This document shows positions 34,839 through 49,800 of a DNA stretch of 64,000 nucleotides, one piece after another; the first letter of the stretch is position 1; the number at the start of each line of letters is the position of its first letter. The translations under genes and the position numbers were made by a program. The stretch is taken from contig NC_086378.1 in NCBI RefSeq assembly GCF_036588685.1, positions 29,613,578 to 29,677,577 of the forward strand, given 5' to 3'. The notes under the pieces are model-generated. The model worked only from the letters and a program-made list of their open reading frames with translations. It had not been told where the DNA came from and ran no database searches. The stretch comes from Mytilus trossulus. Its lineage: Eukaryota > Mollusca > Bivalvia > Mytilida > Mytilidae.

Positions 34839-37800
34839 TTACAATTCATACAAATTTTCACAAGATTTATCTCTCTTGCTACTTTTACGAAACAATTTGT
34901 TTAAAAGTCCTTTTGCAACTTTAAATGAACCTTTTCTTTCTTTATGTTTCTTGGTATGTGTATCCGGAATTTCCTGTACCAGTTCCGGGTTTTGTTTCAA
35001 TCTTATTTGGCTTAGAATCCCGACTAACAGTTCGTCCACATGGTGATTTAATGCTGCTGATGTCTCGGCGTATTTACAGTCGTACTTCAATGCTGTTGAT
35101 CTGGCCTCTGAAGAAAAGATGGATGTTACCGTTATAATATATTTCAAACACCATGTTTACAACGCTAAATCTCATAAAAATAGACGAGTTATCATTATGG
35201 TCAAATGATTTCTTAAAGACAAAGGAATACAACAAAATATGGCGCCGCAGATAGTTTTAATTTAAAAAAAAAAGATATATACGAATACAAAAGCATAAAT
35301 ATAAAAACAATTTATAGTAGCGCTTTGTTTTTAAATAACCTACGACACTTCAAAAGTATCGTACCAAAAGCAAACATTTGTTTAGTAATTTCTTTTGTAG
35401 TGATTTAGATTATAACAAAATTTTTGACAGTTTTACATGTCTAAGATTTGCTCGGATATTATTGTCATCATAATTGAGTTCTATGCGACTGTCATACAAG
35501 TGAAAGGGTTATCTATCTTTTAAAAACAGATTTAATCCTCAATTTTCTACATAAGGAAATTCCTGTACCATTTCGGGAAATATAATTGTTTTCCATTCGT
35601 TTGATGTGTTTTAGCTTTTGATGTTGTCGTTTGATGTTCCTTGGCGTCCGTTTTTTTTTTTGCTTCTAGTATTTGATATCTTTTTTTTTTTTTTGGTATA
35701 TCTTTGATTCATGTGTGTGTGTATATATAGGCATCAATAATTGACCAATATTTCAATCTCTTAAATTTTTAACAAAATATAACAATAAGATTGCACTAAC
35801 TTAATATTTCATTCAAGGGCGATACAGATAGGAATAGCAAGACAACAATTTGCCCAATTATTACTAATTTTGGTAGAACGAAATGGAATGAAACGTTTAG
35901 ATTGGGTTTTTATACAGATTTTTCGGAAAATTTAATTATTTGAACATAATACGTCTTCTAAAATAACAATCAAAATAAAGATGTTTTGTACGATCTTGAT
36001 GAGGTTAAGCCATACACTCCCATTCATAAATAACAAGGAAATCATAGCTATGAGCTACAAATAAACTCATTTAGTCTCGATCGAAATATCAAAACGACCT
36101 AAATTACATGAAAGGAAAACAAATTACTTATAAAATATGTTTACCAGAACATATCCTAAACCAGGAAGTATAAAGGCTTCAATCCTTCTCCTAAAACATC
36201 AAAGACACAATTCTTGAAATCAATGTATAACTTTGTATTTTATTTTATTAGCAATCTTGAGAACCTACATGAACTTAATCATATCTCAGAAGCAACAAAT
36301 ATAATTTTAATAATCTTAGAAAGGTATATTAATTCTCCATCTGTTGCAGATGTTAACATTTGAATAAATTCGTAGTGCATCATTTTCTTTTGTGTTATAA
36401 TCACAAAGATCAATGTAAAATCGTTGATAATATGTAAGAATATGGTACAACATCATCTGCAAGTCAAATCACACGTAATAATCCCATAATATCAAATAAG
36501 ATGAAAATGTTTGATGTGTTTATTATTACGATGAACTGATAGTCGTTTGAATTGTAAAAGGGAAACGTGTTACATTTTGGTTTATATATATATTTTCACA
36601 AATCCACCATCATTTTAGCAACTTTTATTATAGATTCATAATAGAAAAAAGTGGATAAACAAAAGCCAATTACATACTTAACGGGATTGCTTATATTACA
36701 AATTAATATAATATAAAGTTGGGTTACAAGGTGTAAAACTGATGTTGAAGCAGAATTCACTATAAGAAATGTAATAAGGATAATAATACTGCATTTACTG
36801 ATTAGAAATCTCTTGATTTTTTTTAAGTGCGGACAGTGGGACGATGATAAAACCAGATTGCAAAGTACCTTCTCTGGCGATTTTTTTTCCATTAAAGCGA
36901 CAATAGTTGAGATCTACGCTATTCGATATACTTTTCCTACTATGATGTTATACATATTCGTAAAAATATTCATTGCATAACATTTATAATGTCTTCAATC
37001 TTTCTGTGCTCTGTCATAATAAGAATAGAAAAGACAAGACAAACAGTGACATTTGCAATGTAAAAAGACAGAATTTGATACGTTTAAGCATTATAAACAT
37101 AGAATAAAAGTAGAAATGGAAGAATATTAACAAGTTGACATTTGATTCAAATAAATATCAAAAGAGATAGATTCTAAAATGTCAAACCATTAATTATTAT
37201 CAAACGGCTATGATAAATGTCATCCTCGCCTCACTTTAAATACTATACCCTTTAGTTTAAATGCATGCACATATAGTTTTGATAAAGGATTTGTCAGGGT
37301 TTGGTGTAGTTTTTTGCCATTACCTATATACATTGCTGGTGAAGAGCTTTAAAATAAATATATGCATTCTCAAGATGAACGATGTTTCACAAACAGAACA
37401 CGGAACAATTTTGCACAGTTTACAATGCAATAGCTTCAACTATTCACTAGAGTCCAAATAACGTGTGGACTGTTATGTGTACCCTGTGAACTACCAACAT
37501 TAAACATCTGGCTACATGTTTAGTAGAAATCATTTTAAAAATTCATATCAGGGTAGCGTGTTATCTAGTTCTGATATCCTTGATATATTTGTCGTTTCAT
37601 GTTGCACACCGCTTTAGCCTCATCATCAATATTATTCCCATTAGATATGTCACCACTATGTTAACGTTACCCTGAGTAAAAAGTAAAATAAAAACAATAC
37701 TGAACTACGAGGAAAATTCAAAAAGGAAGATCCCTAATTAAATGGCAAAATAAATAGCTTAAACTCAAACGAACGAATAACAAATGTCATATTCCTGAAT

Positions 37801-40800
37801 TGGAACAGACATTTGCTTATGTAGAAAATGGTGAATTAAATTCCTGGTAAGTCTCCATGTTTACATAAATGCTTAGCGGAAGACGCCTACCCTGTCGCTC
37901 CTTTTTGGACTTAATGTGATTCTGTGAGGCTCTGTTCTAACCCTGGTTTGTCTGTTCCTGATCAATTTACGAGCGTTGAACATTAGTTGTCTACGTTCGC
38001 CTTTATTTTACACATTATAAACGAACAACTCATTCAACTTCTTAACAAAATGCATTCTACTTACTGTTTTAAGACAAAAACAAGCACTATGCAATATTAT
38101 CAAGCTGTCGTAATGAAGTTGATTATCATTAGAATGAGTGTCGTAATGTTCTAATTCGTGGCATAAAACTAGTGTATTTCATGACAGCTAATGCGTTACG
38201 GGTAGCAAAACAGCTATAAAAAGAAAACTTAATAAGAGAACAAATTACATTAAAGATGACTTTAATTGAATTCGGGATTTCTAAGATCTGTTTATCTCGA
38301 TCGCTAATGTCTTTAACATGAACAGATTGATTCTATTCCAAATTAATTTTCAAGATGTGGAATGGAAACTACCTCTAACTGTCAGAGAATCTTTAAGAAA
38401 TCGGTTTGATTACCAATCAATTGATTTCTTACAAGGTCTAAATTTCAAAGTTTCAAACAATGTTTTGTTTGAACAGTCCACATATGATAAATTACTTGAT
38501 ATTACTTTTTTTTCACAAAGAGGCATACGGTGTCAGCCTCAAATCGTACAAAAAATAACATCAATTTGTATTAAAAAATAAGATTTATTACACATGTTGG
38601 TTAACTCATTGAAGCAACTTATAAGATAATATGCATTGTTTTAAGAAAAAAGAAAACTAAGCTGAAGTGTCGACTATTATTAAGGTTCAAACGTCAGGGG
38701 TCAGATAAAATTTTAGAAAGGGGGCTTGCTCCTCAGTTAACATTGCATTGTACAAATATTATCAGAGTCTCCTTAACCTTATATCCTGAACAAGCCTTTA
38801 AACGCAGCTATGGTCCAGTTTGGGCTTGTCTATCATGCCCTGTTTTGTGTTAATAGTTATCAAATGTACCAGGATTATAATTTAGTACGCCATACGCGCG
38901 TTTCGTCTACATAAGACTCATCAGTGACGCTCATTTAAAAATATTTATAAAGCCAAACAAGTACAAAGTTGAAGAGCATTGAGGATCCAAAATTCCGAAA
39001 AACTGTGCCAAATACGGCTAAGGTAATCTATGCCTGGGATGAGGAAATCCTTAGTTTTTCGAAAAATTCAAAGTTTTGTAAACATTTATAAAAATGACCG
39101 CATTATTGATATTCATGTCAACACCGAAGTGTTGACTACGAAACGTCCACCTGCAGTGACATTATAGTCAGACAATATAAATTGTAATTTTTTTCACTTT
39201 CCGTCGATATGCTACAAATGATCGTCGGTGTTGGCATCTATCTTTTAGTTTTTTTGTCGCCCATCTTGATTGTCAATACGTTATGCAATTTTCTATCTGT
39301 TTGACATGGCCTTGGCTAAATTATTTCCTCAGAATTCAATCAGGTATATATACAATTATTCAATAAGACTGATAAGTTATTTGTGTAGAAAGAACCTCTA
39401 CCACACGAAACTGATACTTTCGCAAAACTCAAGGGAAAGAACACTAATGGACTTGTTAAGTATTTTAACAGCTTTACTCGTGAAAATATACACCGATGAT
39501 ATTTTTATGCTAAAAAGCTTCTAACAACGACATGCATTTACAGAGTAAAGACTGATTTTATTGGTAAATAGTCACACTGTCTCATATAAAAACAAAGAAA
39601 TGTTGAACTTTATACAGACCAGTACCCCAGTACACCGAGTACAGTTGATTGGAGCTTGTAAATTGGTCTTTGGTCAAATTTGTCTGTCACAATAATGTCG
39701 CAAATATCGTATTTCTCAAAAAATTGTAATACGAAAATCAACTATGCTCTTTAATGCTGAGTTGATGCTATCGGAAATGTTCGGCCTTTGCTATTGAAGA
39801 AACCTTATTACTTATTTCTCATAGAGTGTTTGTTCGTACGATAATGTTTACCACTTTAATATATTGCCTTTTATGCATGGTTTTCCGGAAAACTCTATTT
39901 AATCACTCAATCCATTTGCCTTGTCAATTTAACCTTACTTTGTCGTTTAGTTTATGTGCTAAAGGTATTGATCGTATGATAGGACAGTTTTCTTGATTGT
40001 AAACTCATAAGCTCGAAAATTTTGGGTCAACAGTTTCAAAACCTTCAACTCATTCAAATACTACCTTCACCTTTTGAAAACAAAAAAATCAATAATTTTA
40101 GCGTTCTCGCGCGTTTTGAAATTTTGAAACTCATGTTTTGTTATAAAAAAAAACAATGTAGGAGAAACAATACATATAAATGTTGGTTGTCCAGTGGCGC
40201 ATACTTCATATCTTCATTTTTTACGAGTATACTTCCTTCTATGTTTCTTTTGTTTACTTTATTCACACTACTTGTCTTAATGTCTGAAATGTATCAGATA
40301 TTTACCAGACTAATCTCACCAAGTCTTTGTTTAATTTTGTTGAGATATAAAGTTTATTGACTACTTCAAACGATATAGATATAGAAAGATGTGGTGTGAA
40401 GTATAGATAGAAAAGCCATCGTAATTAAAAAACGATGATTTTTGAAAAATGTCAGGATAACCAATTAAAACTAGGTAGAATTATTCTAGTAAACAAAAAT
40501 GTACGTCTACCATTCATCTATAAAAAGGGTATTCTAATAAAGCACTATAACAACAACCCAATCTATCTATTGATACGAACTGGTATGGCAAATGAGAAGA
40601 TATCTATATATAGATATAGGAAGATGTGGTGTGAGTGCCAATGAGACAACTCTCCATCCAAATAATAATTTAAAAAGTAAACCATTTGAGGTCAATGTAC
40701 GGCCTTCAACACGGAGCCTTGGCTCACACCGAACAACAAGCTATAAAGGGCCCAAAAATTACTAGTATAAAACCATTCAAAAGGGAAAACCAACGGTCTG

Positions 40801-43800
40801 ATCTATATAAAAAAACGGGAAACGAGAAACACGTATACATTACATAAACAAACGCCAACTACTGTTCATCAGAGTCCTAACTTAGGACAAGTGCAAACAT
40901 TTGCAGCGGGGTTAAATACATGTATATATACGATTAATGGGAAAATAAGTAAAATCACAAACAAATTATCTCCGAGAAAAGATTCCAAAAGGAAAGTCTT
41001 TAATCAAATGGCAAAATCAAAGGTTCAAACACATCAAACGAATTGATAACAAAAGAGGGACGAAAGATACCAAAGGAACAGTCAAACTCATAAATCGAAA
41101 CTAAACTGACAACGCCATGGTCAAAAATGAAAAAGACAAACAGACAAACAATTATAGTACACATGACACAACAACGAAAACTAAAGAATAAGCAACAAGT
41201 ATTCCACCATAACTAGGGGTGATCTCATTTGCCTCGGAAGGGTAAGCAGATCCTGCTCTACATATGGCACCCGTCGTTTTGCTTTTGTGATAACTAATCC
41301 GGTAAATAATCTAATTCGGTAGGTCACATTCATGAAAGGGAAGGGGGCTGGAGTTACGACGTAAGGAATATATCCGATATCATTTGTGAAACAGTTATTC
41401 CATAACGGTCAACCAACTCGTGATGGCGTCCATAAAATTTACGAAGGGATGGTTTCAACTTCATCATTTGGAATTCTTGATTGAATAGATTCCTTGTGAG
41501 CAGCAACCCTCTTTCAAGAAAATCATGATAGGAAATGCAAGCACGGGAATATCGTATCAATTGGACGATATATATCACGTATGCAGGTGCTGCTGGAATG
41601 TTGCTACTCAGAAATGGAATGTTCACAAATGGAAAGCTGAAATCATCTCTTTTGTCGTTAATTGGGTTTTCAAACGACCCTCATTGTCAATTTATGTCAA
41701 ATTTATGCCATGTGACATCAGAGAGCCGAGTGAATAGAACATTGTTATACAAATCCATATCACGTATCATCAGAAAACAGTTCAAATAACGGATGTTGTG
41801 AATAAATATAACTGGTCTTTGAAACCGGAATAAAGAATTCAAATTTTATATATTATTATATCTTCATATCATTTGATCTTTGAAAAATATCACTAATATT
41901 AAAATTTAATAGCTACCACATAAGAGGCAAGCCCAGATCATGAAAAGCGACACAATATTTTATAATAAAACAAGTTCGTGTGCCATAAATGTTAATAGTG
42001 GTTATCTTTAGTTACATAGTAATTATTTGTTCTTTGATGAATGTTGTGTAATGGTAAATATTTGGCTTTTATCTATGTATATTGTATTGTCTACTGCCCA
42101 GAAGCAGTGTGATTTAATTCTTGACATATTGTGTATACATTTGTCGATAATATCTTTTGCAAAAAACATAATATGAACATAAAGGTGTGGGTAAAATGTG
42201 ATTAGAAAGCAACGTAACTAATCAAAAAACACAATGACAACTAGATGTTTACATACTTTTGGACAAATTATTATCAAATATATCAAGAAGCCCTTACGTA
42301 AAATCATGTTTGGACATTTCTACGTTAAGAAAAATAAAACGATAGTTAGAGTAATGTCGACTAAATATCAGCTTATGTTGGAAGAGGACATAGTTGCTGT
42401 AATGACATATATGGCTTAATTAGATGTTTGTCTGCTATAAAAAAAAAAAAAAAAAAAGAGGGGCGAAAGTTACCAGTGGTACATTCATTTTCATAGATCG
42501 AAAAAGAACTGACCGCGCCATGGCTACATGTACAAAAAAGACAAAAACAAACAGACAAATAATTATAGTATACAAGCCACAACATAGAAAACTTAAGACT
42601 TAGCAATTCGAACCTCACCAAAAATATAACTTTATAATAAATATTTAGTTTTGTTGATATAACACCGTAAATCTACATTTCAAAGAGGTGACTAGATTTT
42701 TTTCATTTTTAAAAGTACAATGTCTTTCAACACTACTGAACTTCATCCGGCATTAAAAAATAATCTATTCTGGAAATGTCAAACGTCTGTTGCAATACAT
42801 GCATACGACATTTGCTGATTCTTCAATACTCAAAGAGACAATACGTTAATCTGTCCAATAATTCCATATAAAGCATTTGAATGTATTGACGTAATGAAAA
42901 TTAGATTTAATTGGAAGAGATCTTTGTATTTTTCTGCTTGATTACATTTGACTTGAGGAAGGTAATTAGCCAGATATGTTTGCTGGTTTGAATCTTTTAA
43001 CCATACTTTCGTGCTTCCCTAAAGGTCTCCTCAAGTTATTGGTAGACTGAGGATAACGTTATATGTGAACAACTGTGTCAATTAATGACTATCGTTAAAT
43101 TCATCCTTGGTATTTGTCATTTTCTAATTATGATAAATTGGAAAAATTACTGAGAATTATTCTGTTTACAACCAGGAATTTACTTCGATCTTCTTGTGTA
43201 ATGAAAAACGAAAAGCAAATTAACTCTGTTTGTAGAACATTGGTTGTGATTGTCATTTTATGAGGTGTTTTTGCAATTGAAGAAACTAATATCAACAAAT
43301 TTATTGTTACTGCGTAGTTGAATTGACAAATGACCTAAATCTCATCCTCATGTAAAAAAGATGAAAATTGAAAATATAAAAAATGAAAGACGACTAGAAA
43401 ATGTTAATGATTCAATATGCAAGTTATCTAATAAAATATTTTTCATACAACGTTTTTTTTTCTTTCTCAATGATATAATCAAATATAAAGTGCAAACATA
43501 TAGAATGCACTTTGAAATTACCCTTTTTAAACGTCATATAACTTTTCGTAAAAAATAAATTCCCATTAGTTTGTATAACAAAATAAAATAACTTTGATTA
43601 CCTTCTATATCAATTTTGCGTTTCCGTGCTAAGTCTATTTTATTGGCAACAAGTATAATTGCTTTATCTGTAGCTAACTCCTCTCGTAACTGGTGAAGTG
43701 TTTCTACAGCTACATCGAAAGAATTCCGGTCATTTGACGAAAATACTACTATATATGCATCTACTTTAGTCTCGTCAAGATCAACCTGAAATTACATGAA

Positions 43801-46800
43801 AGAAGCCATGAACTCATTATAAGAACAAGTATAGTAATACATTTGTACACTAATCATTGGACGAAAACACAACTATATATGCATCTACTTTACTGTTGTC
43901 AATATCAACCTGAAAAAAAAACCCGAAAGAAGACATGAACTCATTATAAGGACAAGTATAGTACTAAACTGGTACAATATTCTGTAAAGATAAGATTACT
44001 TATTGCCTGCGTCACACTGTCCCGATTTTTATATACGATGGACACCCGAATGCGAAAATTGTAAGTTCGTACGAAGTTGGTCCCGATCTCGTTAAAATAC
44101 CAAAAAGTGACCGAAGCAAGTACGATGAATAACGAAGTCTATACGATGGTGCCGAAATGATATACGATAGCAAAAGATGGACATGCGAAGGTTAACTGAA
44201 AACGGGTATTCAAGCTTCATACCTCAGTTGAAGCCTACACGGTGGATCACGAAGGCTACACGATGGATTACGAAGGCTACACGACGGATTACGATGATGG
44301 CGCGATGGCCATACGATGTCTAAAAGACTTAGTTTATTATCCCATCGCTTATTGCATGTAAGTTGCGTGTAGAAAAAAAAATGTTATGGACACTCTAGAA
44401 CCGAAATGCTCAAAACTTGATATGGTGTTACTTTCGTGAATATCATAATAATATAGACAAAAGGAATGCAGTGTTGGTGTACGAGGCGCGTTTATGATTT
44501 TCATTGTTACTTGATATGAAAAATTGACAAAAAATAATAATTTACTTGTAAAAGTAAATCCTGAGCCTGTAATAGCTGCTCTTCTTGTTCCATTTGAATT
44601 AATAGAAACAACGCTGTCGCCTTTCTTGTTCTCATAGAATCATATGATATAAGCTCCATGTTTTGTGAGCGTCTTTCTTAACTGTGTATAAGACTGACCA
44701 GTGCATATCGCGCATGGCACTTTAAATGTATTTTAGCGCGAAAATTAACTTACATTAGCTGGATTTATTGCCGTCGTAGTTCCATCTTGCGCCTTCGTAC
44801 TTTATTCGATAGGAACACGACGGGATTACGAGGTCGTTACGAAGTCGTGTTGCCATCGTAAGACCTTCGGGTAGCTTCGTGATTCGTTCGTTTAGACATC
44901 GTAATGTCAAAACTGCCCGATGAAAACGATGGAAACACGAATGCAATGCGATGTTCAAAGATGCATTCCCTGTGACATTACGATGGTGAGGATGGTGATA
45001 CGAAGTCAATACGAACCCTCAACATCGGACGCACCTTACGGGATTTTTTAACATCTTAAAAAATTTAGAACCCTTCCCGAAGTTGTCCTCGAAGGCTAGA
45101 AAAAGTGACCGATGGTTAAAGATGGTTAGAGATGGCACAACGAATAGCCCGATCTGGATACGATCAGTCCCGATTTTGAAAATTTCCATAATCGTGTTTA
45201 CATCGGCGTAAAAATCGGGACAGTGTGACGCGGGCTTTAAGAAAAAGAAATGAAGAGATTTATATACATGACCCTATGGTGTATTTTGTAAGCTAAACCT
45301 TGAAGCTTATGTATATTTCAAACCTTATATGCAAAAGGTTTCGTGAAAGAAAACGTAACAAAACTTGAGGAATAAAAATATTACCAATAATCCGAATGAT
45401 CCAAATGATAAGCTTTCAAAAACCCACGATGATGGCAGATATGTATAGATACACTAAAGGCTCTACAAAGCCCGCGTCGCTAACCTTGCATTTCTGCTAT
45501 TTTCAAATTTCTGTTAAAGCATCTGAGCATCTGAGATCATCCCAAAATTTTGGAAGGGGTCGTGAAGCTCATTCTATTGTTTTTATGATGAGTTTTGTAT
45601 AGTGTTATCTTTTTCATTTTTAACCATTGCGTTGTCCGTTTATTTTCGACTTATTACTGCCCCTTTGGTATCTTTCACCTCGCTCTTCTATCTGTTTATT
45701 TGCATCATTGACATTGGATGCCCTCCAAAATTGTATAAAAGAAAAATGTTCATGACAAAACTCTGTTATTTGTAAATCTTTAATGTATTGCTTATAATGA
45801 TTTTCTATTTCCAGTTTCTCTACAAATCCTATAGTTTGTACCATAAACACAAAAGGATAAACATTTGTCATTTACTCGTTTTAGAAGATTAAGACAACTG
45901 ACAGTTTCATTTATATGACATTTTGCAGATCTTGTGTTGCTGATCATATAAAAAAGAAGATGTGGTATGATTGCCAATGAGACAACTCTCCACAAGAGAC
46001 CACAATGACACAGAAATCAACAACTATGGGTCACCAATATTTTTGCTTTTTGAACTTTTTATCTATATTTTAAAAGTTTCAAGATAGGATCCAAAAAGCA
46101 ATAAAAAAATGGTAACAATTAAGGTCAATAACTACAATCAAGCGAAATAGTTAACTAATGATCTGGCAAAATTGATTTAATTGTAGATTTTGTTTCTGTT
46201 AACCTTTAAAAATTTTCAAAGTTTAATGCAAAACAAATGGTAAAAATCGTTTTCGAAGAGTTTTAAATACCGTTACGACTACGTCGTTCGACGTTGTTTG
46301 ACGTAAATAGACAGAAGACAAATCACAACACTACATATGTATCAACATTTCGGTCCGGTCAGATTTTTCTCTTATTCTAGCGGGTTTTAAGATACTCTTC
46401 AAAACTTGCACGAATCTCTATGATCTATTTGTAGCTACGTTACTTTGAAAGCAGAGTCATCGAACACATATTTAAACAGGGTACCCCAATGATGATTGAA
46501 GTCAAGTTTGGTTTTATCCCATTAGTTTCAAAGAATTGTTAGGGTTGTGATGAATGGACGACGACGACAAACGGCGGACGCCAAATGATGAGCGAAAAAT
46601 ATACAAATTGGTTACATTTAGAGTACCTTATCCTTTTCATGAACGCCTCTAAGCCGATGTAAGTAGGTAAGCAGCTTTAAACTTTTATAAAGAAACGCAT
46701 GAATAATTAGTATACATGTACATATATGTTGTGTTTACTCAACTTCAAATATTCATGTAACATAAACATCTGTTATAAACACCAAAGCAGGTACATGTAC

Positions 46801-49800
46801 AATGCACGCGTGGTGTATGGTCATACAAGATTTGAGTGAAACTCAAAGAACGATTTAATATAATTTGACACAAAGATGAAAATACATCGGAAGTATAATC
46901 AAACAAATAATGAAATACTATAGTGTCATCACAGCTTAGGTTTCAAAAATATATCTAACAAGAGGCTGTTACAACGACAGTAAACCGGATTTATTAACAT
47001 TTATTTGTGTCCTGGCAATATCACAAGAACCATTACTGATGATTGGTGAAAGTGAAGATCGTCAATATAAAATTTTACCTCAATTTTGTCAGAAAAAGCT
47101 TAGATTGAATGGTTCGTGAGTAAATGCAACAATGTGAATGGAGACACCATTTTACGATCTTTCAAGAACCATAACTCCTAAACGGTAAAAGTCAAAATCG
47201 TCATTATTAAACTTGACCTCTCTTTTGTCATCAGTAACAACACATTAAAATTTGAAAAGCTTTGGTTGAATGGTTCATGAAGAAATGCAGGGACACGACT
47301 GGAAACACCATTTTTCAATCTTTCAAGAACCATAACTGCAGAACGGTAAAAGTCAAAATCGTCATTATTGAAGTTGACCTCCATTTAGTCATCAGTAACA
47401 ACATATTAAATTTTAGAAGCTTTGGTAGAACAGATCATGCGTAAATGCACGCACACGACTGGAAACGCCATTTTACGATCTTTCAAGAACCATAACTACT
47501 GATCGCTTAAAGTCAAAACTGATCGCTTAAAGTCAAAATCATCATAATTGAACTTGACCTCTATTTTGTCATTAGTAACAACATATTAGAATTTGAAAAG
47601 CTGTGGTTGAATGGTTCATGAGAAAATGCACGGACACGACTAGAGATACCATTTTTCAATCTTTCAAGAACCATAACTCCTGAACGGTAAAAGTCAAAAT
47701 CGTCATTATTGAACTTGACCTCCATTTTGTCACCAGTAACAACATATTAAAATTTGGGAAGCTTTGGTAGAACAGTTCATGCGTAAATGCACGGACACGA
47801 CTGGAAACTCCATTTTTCAATCTTTAAAGAACCATAACTCCTGCACGGTAAAAGTCAAAATCGCCATTATTGCACTTGACCTTCATTTAGTTGTCAGTAA
47901 CAACATATTAAAATTTTAAAAGCTTTGGTTGAACGGTTCATGAGTTAATGCACGGACAACATTTGAATGCCGCCCGCCCGCCCGGCCATCCGGCCCCCGG
48001 CCCCCCGGCCACCCAGCCACCCGCCGAGCATCCCCAAATCAATAACCGTCATTTTTGTCACAAAAATCCGGTTAAAAATGACTTTTAAATGTAAAAGAGA
48101 TTTTCGCCAAACACTATGAACTACTCATCATACAGGAAAGGATCCCATGGTACCAGCTTGAACACAAGGAATGGTTAAATGCATGTTGAACTCTTTTACA
48201 ACAAAACTAATGTTGCTTCTGTTTTAAGAACTTGACATACCAGTGTTGTCATTTACAAACGATAAATAAAGTGTGGTGGCAGATGTTCTTTAAAGTGACA
48301 TTCTTAACACGCACTTCAACAAACGACAATGTTGTCCCGACAGCAAAGCAAACACTAGAATTAGTATTTCTGTTATAGCTACCGTGGTATTCATTGAGAA
48401 ATAATTTCAAGCTGTCGTTTCGTACGTAAATTGGTTTTTGTCGTTAGTTACAGGATACACAACGTCAAGGTCTTATCTGGTAGAACCTGACATCGGCTCT
48501 ATGGAGAGAACATACAGAAGGCAATACTAGAAAAATAAATATTCTTTATTCTGCGATAACGCAAAATGTCAATAATACTTTATGTCAACAAGACTAGAAT
48601 CTGTAAACATCATATTTTCCACTAAATTACCCATTTCGGGGTCGTGCAAAGTTGAGATTTGATTTTGACACAAAACAGATGACAAATTCCCATGTTATAC
48701 AATAATGATGTTTTAGAGATAACATGATTTAAGATCAATTTCTTCAATTTATATAGAAATTAATCTGCAGGAGTTAAGTGACCCTTGGTTATTTTTGTAA
48801 GTGACGGGAAAGCGTCATCAGCTTTGGTGGATACTGACCTACTTTCTCCCTAGAATAATATTAATTAACTTTAAACTCTAAATTTTTCAAACAAATAGAT
48901 TCCTTTAAAGTTTTAAAATATAATTATAAGGCGGACAGAACGTCTTTATTAGGCATTGAAATGATACATTTAGCTATCCGAATAATACATAAAACCAAAC
49001 TTCAGATGTGTGATTTTTTCCTAACGATGATGTGATCGCTTTATAATTAACTACTACTTTAATTTGTCTAGCACATAAATGGGTTATCAATTCAGTTAGG
49101 TATTAGATAAAATTGCCCATTTAGAGTAATTGTACTTAGATAACTTGTTTACTGTCTTTATTATCGTTATGCACATGGTGTCTAACATGCAGGATTTAAA
49201 CAGACATATATTCATTTATTACATTCACAGCATTAGAAGATGACTCATTCTTATGAAATAGAGGCAATTTTTAAGAAGTTTGGAAATTACTTCCATTTTA
49301 AGAGACCAACATAATTAAGTGCAACATATAATCTTGAAAATCTTTCAAAATGTACACTTAAAATCCAACAATAGATACATTATTGGTACATCTGTATCTT
49401 CAATATCAAACAAATATCAACCGAACTTAAGCAGAATCTACATGTAGGAGTTTCAATTTTATTTTGCACATATTTAATCATAACATTTGGTAAAAATATA
49501 CCAGGCTGCTGATTTAGACGACAGATTATTTTACCGACTTTAAAAGACCTATCAGTGACACTCGAATCAAACCATTGTAAAGATGTTATCAATTACGATG
49601 CTGAACAGCACTTGAAATCAAGATTCTGATGTGACAAAAGATATTTATACATGAGGGTATAAAAACCTTAATGTTTGAACACAATTATTCATATCATGTG
49701 TATACAGAAACACTAGGTCCTATGTAGAGGGTCCATTCCCTCATAGAATCCTGCGAGCAATAGAATTTATATTTGTATTTTGTAACACGTCTGGTCAGAG

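Noticed and set aside
34792..35137. Plus-strand frames over the RGK last exon
   Set aside because: They are antisense shadows of the well-supported minus-strand exon.
36596..36892. 98-codon minus frame within the RGK intron
   Set aside because: Hydrophobic, AT-driven composition; the flanking RGK exons already join in phase without it.
38318..38581. 87-codon frame (MNRLILFQINFQDVEW...)
   Set aside because: No domain, no splice partner on the plus strand, and it lies within an intron of the opposite-strand gene.
47178..47444. Open frames within 46963-48075
   Set aside because: They translate the ~160-bp tandem unit of a mobile element in both directions.
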